Assembly: GCF_009674535.1 (NCBI RefSeq)
Contig: NZ_WKJK01000004.1
Span: 124,001 to 188,000 of the forward strand
Reading direction: 5' to 3'
Source of the DNA: Duganella guangzhouensis
GTDB taxonomy: Bacteria > Pseudomonadota > Gammaproteobacteria > Burkholderiales > Burkholderiaceae_D
Length of the DNA: 64,000 nucleotides
In this document: in pieces, positions 28,412 to 37,825 of the stretch
Position numbering within the stretch: the stretch's first letter is position 1
Layout of the letters: every line of letters starts with the position of its first letter
Program-made: the position numbers and the translations under genes
The notes under the pieces: generated by a model
Databases searched by the model: none
What the model saw: only the letters and a program-made list of their open reading frames with translations
What the model was told of the DNA's origin: nothing

Positions 28412-29930
28412 CTTGTATGCTCCGATTTCTGAGTTGATCATAGCGGCCGACGTCGGCCTTCGGCTCGACTTTCAGGCTTAAGGCCTGAGGGGCATCGATC
28501 TTTGGTGGCGGAGCCGTGTCCAGCAGTCGGCTAAGCATATTGAGGATGATCTGCTTCGACGGTGCCCCTGCGTCTAGTGCCTGCTTTACCGCTGCCAGTA
28601 CGACTTTCTCGTCATGGAACATGACCAAGGCTAGGATCTCCACCATTTCCCGATCGCCGCCTGGGCGCTTTAATAGCAGCGCCTGAAGACGTTTAAACTC
28701 ATCGGGAAATTCCCGGAATGGAGCGCCGTTTCGTAATGCGCCCGGCTTGCGTTGGAGTACAGCCAGATAGTGGCGCCAGTTGAAGATAGTCCGGCCGGGT
28801 TGGCCATGGTCCCGAGTAATTTCGCGCGGGTGTTCTGCGATGGTTTTGCCTTCGGCTACGAACACAAGCCGATCGCAATAAACCCTGACGCTGACGGGCC
28901 GGTTTGCGAACGATGCCGGCACGCTGTAGCGATTGCGTTCGAACGTGACTAGGCAAGTTGGCGACACACGCTTTGTATGTTCTACGAAGCCGTCGAAGGG
29001 ACGGCCATTACGCATCAGGTGCGGCCGTTCGACTTCCCATGCATCCCAAACGGTGATGTCGGCCTCTGGATGTTTGACCTGCTTCCAGAGGCTGAAGCAT
29101 TCGTTCGTGAGCCAAGCATTTAATTCATCCAGAGATTTCATTGGTGGAACCTTTTGCCAGATACGGTGGCGGCTGTCCCGGACATTCTTCTCGATTTGGC
29201 CTTTCTCCCAGCCCGATGCAGGATTGCAAAACTCAGCATCAAAGAGGTAGTGGCCTACCATCGCCTCGAAGCGAGCATTGACGTCACGATCCTTGCCTGT
29301 GCGCACCTTATCCACAGCTGTTTTCATGTTGTCGTAGATACCGCGACGCGGGACCCCACCAAATGCGTTGAAGGCGTGTTCGTGCGCGTCAAACAACATC
29401 TCATGCGTCTGGATTAAATAGGCGCGGAGGTAGAAGGCCCGGCTGTGACTTAGCTTAAAGTGGGCTACTTGGAGTTTGGTTCGTTCGCCATTGATGACAG
29501 CCCAATCCTCGCTCCAATCGAACTGAAAAGCCTCACCTGGCGCGAAGGCCATAGGGATATATGTTCGTTTGCTTGACGGATTGACCCGCTCAGTTTGACC
29601 CTCCCTCCATACCCTCGCGAACGCCGCAACCCGGTCGTAAGACCCCTCAAAACCCAATTCCTTTAGGTCCTCGTGGATCTGCTTTAAGGTGCGTCGCTGC
29701 TTCCTGGAGCGAGCTGCCTCGGTCTTGAGCATGGCTGAAAGTTGGAACGCATATTTGTCGATCGCGCTGCGTGAGCGCCGCACGGCGTAGGCCGGCTCGG
29801 TGATTTCTGCGCGCAGATAGCGTCGGACAGTGTTTCTAGAGATGCGCAGGCGTCTGGCTATCTCTCGAAGGGGGACCTGGTCTCGGATATGCCAGCGTCG
29901 AATAATGCTTAGTAGTGCCACGTCGATCAC
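28401..29930 (-). CDS. istA: IstA, IS21-family DDE transposase
   Basis: 509 residues from GTG 29930. N-terminal helix-turn-helix ([20 protein letters not shown]), then the RNase-H-like integrase core with [34 protein letters not shown] and the acidic helix [20 protein letters not shown]. The C-terminal beta-barrel region includes [20 protein letters not shown]. Length is typical and no disruption is seen, so the element may be active. Three shortened copies of the first third of such genes lie elsewhere in the block. Confidence 0.95.
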   Translation of the reverse strand: MIDVALLSIIRRWHIRDQVPLREIARRLRISRNTVRRYLRAEITEPAYAVRRSRSAIDKYAFQLSAMLKTEAARSRKQRRTLKQIHEDLKELGFEGSYDRVAAFARVWREGQTERVNPSSKRTYIPMAFAPGEAFQFDWSEDWAVINGERTKLQVAHFKLSHSRAFYLRAYLIQTHEMLFDAHEHAFNAFGGVPRRGIYDNMKTAVDKVRTGKDRDVNARFEAMVGHYLFDAEFCNPASGWEKGQIEKNVRDSRHRIWQKVPPMKSLDELNAWLTNECFSLWKQVKHPEADITVWDAWEVERPHLMRNGRPFDGFVEHTKRVSPTCLVTFERNRYSVPASFANRPVSVRVYCDRLVFVAEGKTIAEHPREITRDHGQPGRTIFNWRHYLAVLQRKPGALRNGAPFREFPDEFKRLQALLLKRPGGDREMVEILALVMFHDEKVVLAAVKQALDAGAPSKQIILNMLSRLLDTAPPPKIDAPQALSLKVEPKADVGRYDQLRNRSIQDAA

Positions 29931-30043
29931 TCCAATTCCCCACTCAACTTGTTGAGCAGGATTGTGTCTTAAACGTGGGTCAGATTCAGTTGCAAATTAC
30001 TGGGTAAAGTGGGTCAGATTTCGCTGCAAATCAACACGGGTCA

Positions 30044-30812
30044 ATTTGCATGCAAATGAACCCATCTAAATTCCGAATCTCGCTAGAAAACAAGAACTTG
30101 CGAAATACAGATTGCACCATCACCTGAAGAACAGGAAGGGCAAGCGAAGCGGTCAACTTGACCCACATGCAAACGCGATCCCAAAGACCACCTGGACGTA
30201 CGCCATGGCTATTGCTGCTCAAGAGCTAGATGGACTGCGCTCGCGCTCTCGTGATCCGTCATTGCGACCTCGATCGGGAAAAGTCAGGTACTTCAAGCAC
30301 AAATCCTCATGTCTTGATGTCAAAAACTCTAATGCTAAATTAAAAGGCACTAATTGCTCGGCCAGGAGCACGGCGGCGAAATAGACGCCATGCGACCGAA
30401 CAAGGTCGCGAGCAGCAAAGCACTTTAGGATGTCGGGAGTTCGCATTAGCTCACTCTACGGGGTTGCATGATACGCGTTTTGATTTTTCTCAAGCGTCAG
30501 CAATTAGTGTTGAATACTCTTAGAGTCGTGAGCCTCCATAATGGGGCCCGAAGTTGAGCGAACCTTGCGTGGCGTCGCGATTAGGCGTCGCAACTACTTC
30601 CTCATGAGCGCCGATAGCGGTGGTAAACGTCTTGTCGACATCTATTCGCCAATCAGCAAGGCTTAACTAAACGGTGGCGACCCCGAAGCTGACGTATATC
30701 GCCACTCACATTCGTGAGACGCAAAAATGTGGTCAAACCACATAACGTGATGTTACGAAATTTGACCATTTGTTCCATCATCCATGTAATTCATCTAAGG
30801 ATATGGACAATT
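30044..30812. other. About 770 bp between IS21 and the Xre gene
   Basis: Mostly unassigned. It begins with the palindrome at the IS end, has a further IS-end-like piece (GACCCACATGCAAAC, about 30160), and on the minus strand one plausible small open frame, listed separately. A short dyad TGTGGTCAAACCACA lies about 85 bp before the Xre start and may be its operator. Confidence 0.4.
30219..30446 (-). CDS. Possible small protein or gene fragment
   Basis: 75 codons from ATG 30446. The first 45 residues are protein-like: MRTPDILKCFAARDLVRSHG, then YFAAVLLAEQLVPFNLALEF. The end is Arg/Ser-rich (RNDGSRERERSPSSS) and looks like read-through into unrelated DNA. It may be the 5' part of a small accessory gene of unknown function that was truncated on this side. 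Confidence 0.3.
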   Translation of the reverse strand: MRTPDILKCFAARDLVRSHGVYFAAVLLAEQLVPFNLALEFLTSRHEDLCLKYLTFPDRGRNDGSRERERSPSSS

Positions 30813-31166
30813 ATGGCTGCCTCTTTTCGACATGAAAAATATGCAAAACAAATTGGAAATGCGTTGACCGCGCAACGTATGAACAAAAATCTAACTCAAG
30901 GGCAGCTTGCTACGCAGCTAGGGGTAGAACAAGAAACTATTTCACGCTTTGAGCGAGGAGCTACGTTACCTCCTTTGAGCCGCCTCTTGGATTTAGTTGA
31001 AATTTTTGATATCTCGATGCATGAATTTATCTGCCAGTGCGCCGTGAGTCCAGCTGATCATACTGCGGCCTTAGCCTTAAAACTTAGTGCGCTAAGCGAA
31101 GACGACCGTTCTTGGGTATATGGTTGGGTTATAGATATTTGTGCAAGACTTGCTGTTCCTGATTAA
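30813..31166 (+). CDS. Xre-family transcriptional regulator
   Basis: 117 residues from ATG 30813 with SD AAGGA; the frame is open further upstream but that part is not protein-like. Residues about 12-70 are an Xre/Cro helix-turn-helix (IGNALTAQRMNKNLTQGQLA, VEQETISRFERGATLPPLSR). The rest is a short helical tail (LALKLSALSEDDRSWVYGWV). It converges with the last gene of the transposition operon, 26 bp apart. It may control its own promoter or cargo genes; the target is unknown. Confidence 0.85.
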   Translation: MAASFRHEKYAKQIGNALTAQRMNKNLTQGQLATQLGVEQETISRFERGATLPPLSRLLDLVEIFDISMHEFICQCAVSPADHTAALALKLSALSEDDRSWVYGWVIDICARLAVPD

Positions 31167-31192
31167 AGTAGTGAAGACGAAATTAATGAATT

Positions 31193-32434
31193 TCATTGCC
31201 TAATTTCATTTAGCGCGAGATTAATATTAATTCCAGCCTGACGAATTAAATCTTCAACGGCATCTATTGGTACACGGCCAAGCTTAGCACTTTCTTTTAA
31301 AGATTTTCCATCACAAAAGAACGATCGCATTGCAATAAGAGTTGATGAACCATCTTCATCAATCAAATTAGGAAGACCAAGCGTTTTTAGGTGAGAAGAC
31401 ATCAAAGGAGGGGCTGCAAGACTATTGCTATACATTTCATGATGTTTTCCTTTTGCTTGAATATAACGTCGCTGAAGATCTGCACGAGTTCTATCTCTTC
31501 CTTGCCCTTTCATTTTTTTAAAACTTATATCCTTTGAGTTAATGCTTTTTAATGCATCTTCTGCTGAAAAAAATATAGCTGCTGCAATCAATAAATAGGA
31601 TGCGACGGGACTAGGGGATTTGGTAAAACTTAAAATTCCGTCGATTCTGTAAAAAATAGAGCCTGGACTTTTTGTTGATAAATCAGGAATTATAGAGTTT
31701 AGCCAAACATGTGGATATGTCTTTACCAAATAGTCGCTGATTAAAGGCGAATTTGAGGGGCCGCAGTGGGTACGATATCCCATACATGATATTTTACTCC
31801 TCAAAGCGGTCATACTGCGAATATGTGAAATGGGCGCCGAATTAGACATCAATGCTCGACCAATTTTCAGAAAACGGCTTATAGCATCATTGTTCCTAGC
31901 AGAGGTTGCCAAATCTTCCGATATTCTTATCGCGGATTTTATGATTTGCAAGGGAGAAAATAAAAAATGACCATTATCATTGGTATAGAAAAGCGTTTCA
32001 TTATGGATATCGCAAACCATTACGCCTGGTAGCTGGTGAGTTCGTCGCCAATAAGACATTCCTTCATTTAGTAAATCTTTTTCAATACATTTTTCACAAA
32101 GAAATACTCCATCACGCGCCAAGCGAATTCCGGATATAAATAGCATATCTTTGTTTTTCGGACATCCATGCTCAACCATCGGGAGGTAAGATGTAATTGA
32201 TCGGCGATATGGTAATGTTGAGTGAGTTCGCACAAATTCTTGTAATTCCATTCCACTCGCTAAAGCGAGTAGTTCGATGGCGGGTAATTGTCTTCGTGTT
32301 TTATCAGGAAAACCCGCCCACCTTGCAATCAAATTTAGTAGCTCAACCTCATTTCGTTGGCCATTTATTCGCATTAACCGACCTAAATAAGATCGGTCCA
32401 GCTCATCGTCGAGGGGTATAAGTCGAATCAGCAA
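31193..32434 (-). CDS. tniQ: Second TniQ-family protein, candidate alternative target selector
   Basis: 413 residues from TTG 32434, supported by SD AAAGGAA eight bases upstream. The TniQ zinc-binding signature is present: FLCEKCIEKDLLNEGMSYW, then RTHQLPGVMVCDIHNETL. It has no TnsD-type C-terminal domain, but a helix-turn-helix-like end (FFCDGKSLKESAKLGRVPID). It is the last gene of the tns operon, 20 bp after tnsD. In elements with two TniQ-family proteins, one usually serves the chromosomal att site and the other a different target. No cas genes accompany it. AT-richer than tnsA-tnsD, so possibly acquired separately. Confidence 0.85.
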   Translation of the reverse strand: MLIRLIPLDDELDRSYLGRLMRINGQRNEVELLNLIARWAGFPDKTRRQLPAIELLALASGMELQEFVRTHSTLPYRRSITSYLPMVEHGCPKNKDMLFISGIRLARDGVFLCEKCIEKDLLNEGMSYWRRTHQLPGVMVCDIHNETLFYTNDNGHFLFSPLQIIKSAIRISEDLATSARNNDAISRFLKIGRALMSNSAPISHIRSMTALRSKISCMGYRTHCGPSNSPLISDYLVKTYPHVWLNSIIPDLSTKSPGSIFYRIDGILSFTKSPSPVASYLLIAAAIFFSAEDALKSINSKDISFKKMKGQGRDRTRADLQRRYIQAKGKHHEMYSNSLAAPPLMSSHLKTLGLPNLIDEDGSSTLIAMRSFFCDGKSLKESAKLGRVPIDAVEDLIRQAGININLALNEIRQ

Positions 32435-32454
32435 CGCTAGTTCCTTTCATTGGA

Positions 32455-34248
32455 TTAAGTAGGATCAAGATCTATCCTGAGTTGCTTGGCCTGACCATCG
32501 GATGCCTGATCATTCGACGGCTTTGCCTTGCCCCCCAAAGCCCTGTCTATCGCAACTGCAGTGCGAGGTAACCGATGAAGCGCCGACAGTTTTGCTCGTA
32601 GCTCAGGGATTTCCTGATACAAATGCCACAGTCTCAGTGACCTGTTTCCGAGCCTAGGAGCCAATTTAAGAATAGCGTTAGCGATTGCAGAACTGAGGGC
32701 TGTGTCCCGCTCATCCCATGGAGCACGCAGAACTCGGGATGATTCAGGGTGAGATCGTGGATTGGAGTTCTCGGAAAGCCAATGCCTATCATTTCGATAA
32801 AGCCAAGCGTACAAGGCAGGTTCAAGTTTGCGAATAAATTTCACGCCCAAGCCGGCATTCTCTGATATCAAATTTGCCCAGCGTTTTCGAGCCGAATTCA
32901 AAGCTGATTCCAAGCGGATTTTTTTCCAAGCGGCGTGGAGGCCAACCTCCGTCCGTAATACATGCGTGACCGTGCCTACTGAAATTTGATAGCGAGCTGC
33001 AGCTTCGGCTTTATCTATCCCCAGTTGCAGCTCTTCGATCAAAAATGCTCGACGTGTTGGCATGAGTTTTTTTGGGCGTCGGTCGCACTTAATGCCGAGC
33101 TTAGTGGCCCATGCCATGCCGGTGGCTACATCTATACCAACCTTTTTCGCCGCCCCGCTTACAGACAATTGATCTTGTTGAATTGCAGCTGAAAATTCTG
33201 CTTTTCGGCTATCCTCTTTCGTTTCTGATGCCGATGCCGTGTATTGCAGCGTGGTATTTGAGATGCTCGGCGACATGCCAGCGCGGCATGCTTCAAGAAA
33301 TTTTTTGTAGTCACCAAACAGCCAGTCAATCATGATGAGGTGGCGCAAAGGATGAGTACCGGCGCGAGGATGGCGAAGATACCTTGATAGTTGCGAGTAA
33401 GCCTGATCAGGATTGCCCGGCAGAGCTGCGAATTCATGCACCATTCGAAATGGTCTGACGTGCGCTTCGAATTCTGCGGCTATTTTTGATAGAGGTAAGC
33501 GCTCATTCGAGAGCAACAAGTTACGTCGGCGTAGCTCTGCCTGGTAGAGGATATGCAGGTAAGACAGATCCATTCGTACAATCTCTTTAGATCCCATGAC
33601 ATCGCTAGTGAGAAGAGCTAGACGAGTAAGATTTTTCATCAATTCGTTTATTGCCACTGGCGCCAGCTGCGGCGCTGGCAACAAATTGTCTGCTTTGGGC
33701 AGATGCCAGAGGAAGCGCTCGACGCCATTTGATTTTACTTTTGACTCCAAAAGAAATTGCCCGTGTTTTGCACAGACCCAGATACCAGGAAACTGGTGCT
33801 CGATGTGCCAATATGACCACCCTGTTGTGGCGAGATCTTCAGCCATGCATCGTCGGCATGCTTTCAACGGATGATGTGCACGAAACCTGCTAGTCAGAAT
33901 TCCTAGGCGGTACTTCAGTCCCGTGACTGTTGTGCTGCGCATTGCTGATACAGCTGCTAGCTCATCTTCGGAATTTATAAATTTCGAGTAGTAGCACAGC
34001 AGCGTACGCTGTGTGCAAATTTCAGATGCAGTGCCAAATAGTCCTTCAGTACGATGGCAGAATTCGTCGATCCCTGCCGGCAGGTCATGCTGATAGCCTC
34101 TACGGGAGTGGCCGAATAGTGCCATACTGGTTGCATCATTGGATCTGCTGCCACTGAAATAATGGTACCGGCTGACTAGGCTAAATAAAGTCTCATCCCC
34201 TATCCATGTAAGCAGCGGGCTCTCGGAAAATAGATGTGGTGTGCTGGC
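32455..34248 (-). CDS. tnsD: TnsD, attTn7-targeting TniQ-family protein
   Basis: Sequence-specific binder of the glmS 3' end that recruits TnsC. 597 residues from ATG 34248, preceded by TGGAG; an ATG at 34332 overlapping the tnsC stop codon would add 28 residues. TniQ domain: LLTWIGDETLFSLVSRYHYF, zinc site ACRRCMAEDLATTGWSYWHI and EHQFPGIWVCAKHGQFLL. The C-terminal part matches Tn7 TnsD: LYAWLYRNDRHWLSENSN, then APWDERDTALSSAIANAILK and LHRLPRTAVAIDRALGG. In between lie helix-turn-helix-like repeats (QLSVSGAAKKVGIDVATGMA, GIDKAEAAARYQISVGTVTH). Its presence fits the observed glmS insertion. Confidence 0.92.
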   Translation of the reverse strand, partial: ASTPHLFSESPLLTWIGDETLFSLVSRYHYFSGSRSNDATSMALFGHSRRGYQHDLPAGIDEFCHRTEGLFGTASEICTQRTLLCYYSKFINSEDELAAVSAMRSTTVTGLKYRLGILTSRFRAHHPLKACRRCMAEDLATTGWSYWHIEHQFPGIWVCAKHGQFLLESKVKSNGVERFLWHLPKADNLLPAPQLAPVAINELMKNLTRLALLTSDVMGSKEIVRMDLSYLHILYQAELRRRNLLLSNERLPLSKIAAEFEAHVRPFRMVHEFAALPGNPDQAYSQLSRYLRHPRAGTHPLRHLIMIDWLFGDYKKFLEACRAGMSPSISNTTLQYTASASETKEDSRKAEFSAAIQQDQLSVSGAAKKVGIDVATGMAWATKLGIKCDRRPKKLMPTRRAFLIEELQLGIDKAEAAARYQISVGTVTHVLRTEVGLHAAWKKIRLESALNSARKRWANLISENAGLGVKFIRKLEPALYAWLYRNDRHWLSENSNPRSHPESSRVLRAPWDERDTALSSAIANAILKLAPRLGNRSLRLWHLYQEIPELRAKLSALHRLPRTAVAIDRALGGKAKPSNDQASDGQAKQLRIDLDPT

Positions 34249-34331
34249 CATGTCCACTCCAGAAAAATTCGACGAATTGAGGCTCTTATTTAAATGACGA
34301 TGCTGTTGTTCTCTGTTACTGATAGCGTGCA

Positions 34332-35603
34332 TCAGGTGCGTCTCACGTCGTTCCAAAACGTCGACCAGAATCCATCTTCTCGAGGCATTAAGTCTTCGAA
34401 GTTTCGCATTATTTTCGGGTCTTGAGAGCGCAACGACGCGATGGCGGGCATTAATGGAGATAAATATGTGTGCGCCGCTTTTTTGAAATCCTCTGGGCTG
34501 AGATCGTCGTTCTTCCTCCGCTCAAAGGCAACCCGGTGTGCGGCAATCCATAGTGCAATGACGACTCGTGGAATTCCTGCAGTCAGCTCAATGATCAGGT
34601 TCCCAAAGTTTTCGGAATGGGGAATCGTTTTCTTCGCATACTGGTATCGGCATAAAGCCGGAAAGAAGATTTTGTGGAATTCCCGATCATTACCTCCAGA
34701 AAATTGAGCGAATGGGTGATACCCCTGTGCTACGAATCGCTGGGTCGTGGCAATACGCTTAGTCATGGCGCCGACTCCATCGGGAGTGCCGGAAAGCAGC
34801 AAAGCGATTTGCGAGGTGTTTGTAAAGTTCAGGATCGACTTCAACAGAGAATCTTCCACGATACTGAGTTCTAATCCCTGCTCAGATTTTTTTGCAGCAC
34901 GACGCCGCTCAAGTGTAGGGATCTTAAAAAAATTTTGAATTTCATCAAGATGAAGGATGCCCAAGAAATGAGACGAAGCGACCTGCCTCCATTCATCCAG
35001 CATCTTCATTCCGTCATTTCGCTTTCTTTGTAACGTTGCGCTAAATCGGGAGCTGTTCATGGCCTGATCAAAACTCATCATCAGGTTTGCTGCGAGGTCA
35101 CCGGATTTCCCGCTTGCTGGGACGTCGGTCGATAAGTACACTAGTTGATGCAGCCCTGCCGCCATATGGCGAAAGCGCTCGTGATAGATAACTTGACTTG
35201 GATAGGTTGCAAAACTGCGCAGCACGGCTTGCGTTTTTCCCGTGCCAGAAAATCCTGTCACCATGGCCGCACCCGCAGGCGCTGGGAGCAGCTTACTCGC
35301 CTTGGTTTCGCCGCCTATTGACTTCCAGGTTTCCGCTGATTCTGGATTCCGGTAGCGATAGCTTTGGCGTATCATGAGATCGATTGTCTGGTGCAACCGC
35401 GCACCTTCCTGTGAGGGAATGTGCAGGTCGCGAAGTGCCATTAAATGGTGCAGACGAATATGTACTGGTATGTCAGCTACGTTCTCTGGCGGGAGCGGCA
35501 AATATGTTAAGGCCGCTAATGTGTCCGGGCCCGACAGTATCGGTCCGAGTCCCGGAATTAGTACATTGCCTGCGTATGGATCGTTTGAGTAAAGTGGATT
35601 CAT
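34332..35603 (-). CDS. tnsC: TnsC, AAA+ ATPase regulator of Tn7-like transposition
   Basis: 423 residues from ATG 35603, which overlaps the tnsB stop codon as TGATG. Walker A GFSGTGKT with Lys 123, Walker B LGILHLDEIQNFF, sensor LLLSGTPDG. It links target-bound TnsD/TniQ to the TnsA-TnsB transposase and gives target immunity. N-terminal LGPILSGPDTLAALTYLP and HIRLHHLMALRDLHIPSQEG are typical of TnsC. It is coupled to tnsB and followed by tnsD. Confidence 0.95.
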   Translation of the reverse strand: MNPLYSNDPYAGNVLIPGLGPILSGPDTLAALTYLPLPPENVADIPVHIRLHHLMALRDLHIPSQEGARLHQTIDLMIRQSYRYRNPESAETWKSIGGETKASKLLPAPAGAAMVTGFSGTGKTQAVLRSFATYPSQVIYHERFRHMAAGLHQLVYLSTDVPASGKSGDLAANLMMSFDQAMNSSRFSATLQRKRNDGMKMLDEWRQVASSHFLGILHLDEIQNFFKIPTLERRRAAKKSEQGLELSIVEDSLLKSILNFTNTSQIALLLSGTPDGVGAMTKRIATTQRFVAQGYHPFAQFSGGNDREFHKIFFPALCRYQYAKKTIPHSENFGNLIIELTAGIPRVVIALWIAAHRVAFERRKNDDLSPEDFKKAAHTYLSPLMPAIASLRSQDPKIMRNFEDLMPREDGFWSTFWNDVRRT

Positions 35604-37825
35604 CAAGTTGCCCCTCTAGTAGCCTTGGCAATAACGTCTCGCATCATTCGGACGTAAGCCTCGTCGGATTCGTCTGACGAAGTGTCTGGAGTTTTCGGTT
35701 GAGCGGTAGTATCGCTGTGCTGCTGTTGCTCCATTGTGCGTGACTCAGCGATAGGCGGACTTTCACCGTCGTATTTATCAACTGCGTTTTGCGTTTGCTC
35801 CTTCGCGCCAGCGACAAGTTTGGCGACCCGTTGAGCCGCCGCGAGCTTCAATAAAGTGGTCGCATGTTCGATGTCAGCTTTGCTTGCATTGCGATACATG
35901 AAGGCGTCCAATACTTCGTCCAGAGTCTGCTCCTTTGATGCTCTTGCCTGTTCGGATAAACGTAGGTCCAGCAATCCACTTTTACCCATATTGGGCGTCC
36001 AGATGCGTGACACAGAGCCGGGAAAATGGTGGGCCTCGATATTCCAGCCGCCGAAGTTTCTTGCATAAGCGGTCCATTGTGCTTCACTGACTGCGTCGGA
36101 TTCATACGTTAGGCCACAGAAGTTAACTCCTGAGCGAGTTACGCGTGCTGTGTTTTGCGGAAGAAGTGTTGTGATAAGATCTGATTGACTGAAAGCTCTA
36201 CGCGTACCGATTCCGACCTCGTGTCCCCACCGCCAAAGACCAGCTGGTGTCGGCGTTACGCCGGCAGCGATCATATGTGGATCGAGCCGTTGAGAACGAT
36301 CAGCTGTCAGGTTGTATTCTGCAAAAATGATCTGGAGGTATTCGACGTATTCTCGGATTGTGAATACCGCCTCGTGCGGGTTAAAGCGTCGCAGTTCGAA
36401 TTCTTTTTTTCGGGCATCTATTGCACCTGGAACCCAGTGATATTGCTTGTCTTTTTTGATGCGATGAAGGACCTCCACTAACCCTTTAAGATCGGGGCGG
36501 TAAGGTGGGGTGTAACTCATTAAAAGTTTCAACTGGAAGCTCGTCAGCTTTGCCGCAAGCGACAGATATTCACCACGATCGGTCAACACAACCACAGGTA
36601 GTGTCGGGGTTGGGAAGAGGCTTTGCATTGGCTCGTACTGCCAGAGATCAGCTACGAGTAGTGGATCTGCTGCGGCGGAAAATAAGCCCAGCTTCGCCAT
36701 GTCCCAGCTGGGGCCGGCTAGGCAGACATAGAAGCCAACGACCGCCGTGGACCAGTAATCGACGATTACGTAAACGATTGGCCGGCCGATAATCCATGCC
36801 CTATTGATACTGGATCTCAGATAAACATCACCGATTGTCGAATCCATCCCCCAAGTGTGGCCAGGCCCTGGAACCCTCTTCCAATTCTTAAACAGCAAGC
36901 CCCTGAGGCTACGTGCAAAATGTCCTGCAGTCGTGCTTTCAAATAGGCTCTTTAAACGTGGCACATCCGTCATTAGAACCCGCCGTACCTGATCGAGGTT
37001 CGGATACTCGCCTTGAGTTGGTTCACCTGGAACAAGAACCCCATTTTCATCTTTAAAGCGCGTTACGAAATGCGAGTTGATGATTTGGGTATACCGATCT
37101 GGAAACTTCGGCTTCGGACATGCGATTTTCTTGTCAGCCATCATAATTCGCGCGCGCCAGTCCGTACTCATACCCGGTTGAGATGGCGGGAGATTTTGAC
37201 CAGTGGCTCTGGCGGTGCGTTGCCTATCTGTTTTCCTACCAGCTTTTTGACGGCCATTCACATCACATGGCCTATGCTTCCCTGGGGCGCCGCAACGATT
37301 TATGCGAGGCATCAGACTCTCTGCAGTAAAGCCATACCTGCACATTAAAGACCATAGTTTGTAGACTGTTGGGGCAGCGAGGGCGCCGACGTTTACAACT
37401 GCCTTAACGAGCGAGCCAATATTTCCAGAGATCAGGATGCTGCTTCGCAGTTGATCGAAATCGAGGAATGGAGCCATGGCGCTCACTCGCTCTTCGTAAA
37501 GTTTCTTACTGGCTTCAGAGATGTTGAACTGATCTCGCTCAAGCTCGATGGGCACAAGCAACTTTGCGCTTTCAAGAGAAAGTAAATCCTCGCGATTCGC
37601 CCAAAGCAATGTCCCCACTAACGGTAGCGGTGGTGGTTTCTTAGAGCGCGTAGACGTAGACGTAGACTTAGCGCGGCCGCGGCGTTCTGGCTGGTCAGGA
37701 GGTGGAGGCGATAATCTCACCAGGGATGTCTTGCCAATGGATGGAAAGTCAAATACCACTCTGAAGACCCCGACCAACTCAGAACTGGTAATTTGAATTA
37801 ATTGATTGTGTATTAGAACGCCCAT
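35603..37825 (-). CDS. tnsB: TnsB, DDE transposase of the Tn7-like element
   Basis: Cuts the 3' ends and joins them to the target. 740 residues from ATG 37825, preceded by an excellent SD (GAGGAGGT) inside the tnsA 3' end; the frame is open a further 39 codons but that part only overlaps tnsA. Catalytic triad: D328 (WGMDSTIGDV), D416 (LTDRGEYLS) and E451 (DLKGLVEVLHR), giving DD(34)E. N-terminal helix-turn-helix region includes the GAPGKHRPCDVNGRQKAG linker. The C terminus is acidic and Ser/Thr-rich (TPDTSSDESDEAYVRMMRD), as in proteins that contact TnsC. Confidence 0.95.
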   Translation of the reverse strand: MGVLIHNQLIQITSSELVGVFRVVFDFPSIGKTSLVRLSPPPPDQPERRGRAKSTSTSTRSKKPPPLPLVGTLLWANREDLLSLESAKLLVPIELERDQFNISEASKKLYEERVSAMAPFLDFDQLRSSILISGNIGSLVKAVVNVGALAAPTVYKLWSLMCRYGFTAESLMPRINRCGAPGKHRPCDVNGRQKAGRKTDRQRTARATGQNLPPSQPGMSTDWRARIMMADKKIACPKPKFPDRYTQIINSHFVTRFKDENGVLVPGEPTQGEYPNLDQVRRVLMTDVPRLKSLFESTTAGHFARSLRGLLFKNWKRVPGPGHTWGMDSTIGDVYLRSSINRAWIIGRPIVYVIVDYWSTAVVGFYVCLAGPSWDMAKLGLFSAAADPLLVADLWQYEPMQSLFPTPTLPVVVLTDRGEYLSLAAKLTSFQLKLLMSYTPPYRPDLKGLVEVLHRIKKDKQYHWVPGAIDARKKEFELRRFNPHEAVFTIREYVEYLQIIFAEYNLTADRSQRLDPHMIAAGVTPTPAGLWRWGHEVGIGTRRAFSQSDLITTLLPQNTARVTRSGVNFCGLTYESDAVSEAQWTAYARNFGGWNIEAHHFPGSVSRIWTPNMGKSGLLDLRLSEQARASKEQTLDEVLDAFMYRNASKADIEHATTLLKLAAAQRVAKLVAGAKEQTQNAVDKYDGESPPIAESRTMEQQQHSDTTAQPKTPDTSSDESDEAYVRMMRDVIAKATRGAT

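Larger units (their letters stand above)
27579..30043 (-). mobile_element. Intact IS21-family insertion sequence
   Basis: istA and istB are complete. The ends carry related inverted repeats: TGACCCACGACTTGCATCC with AAATCTGACCC at the left, and the complement of TGACCC...ATTTGCAGC...AAATCTGACCC at the right, with further copies of GTGGGTCAGATT just inside. A perfect palindrome ATTTGCATGCAAAT abuts the right end (30044-30057). I find no clear target duplication, so the boundary may be off by some bases. Remnant 2 at 18162 is nearly identical to its istA. Confidence 0.8.
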
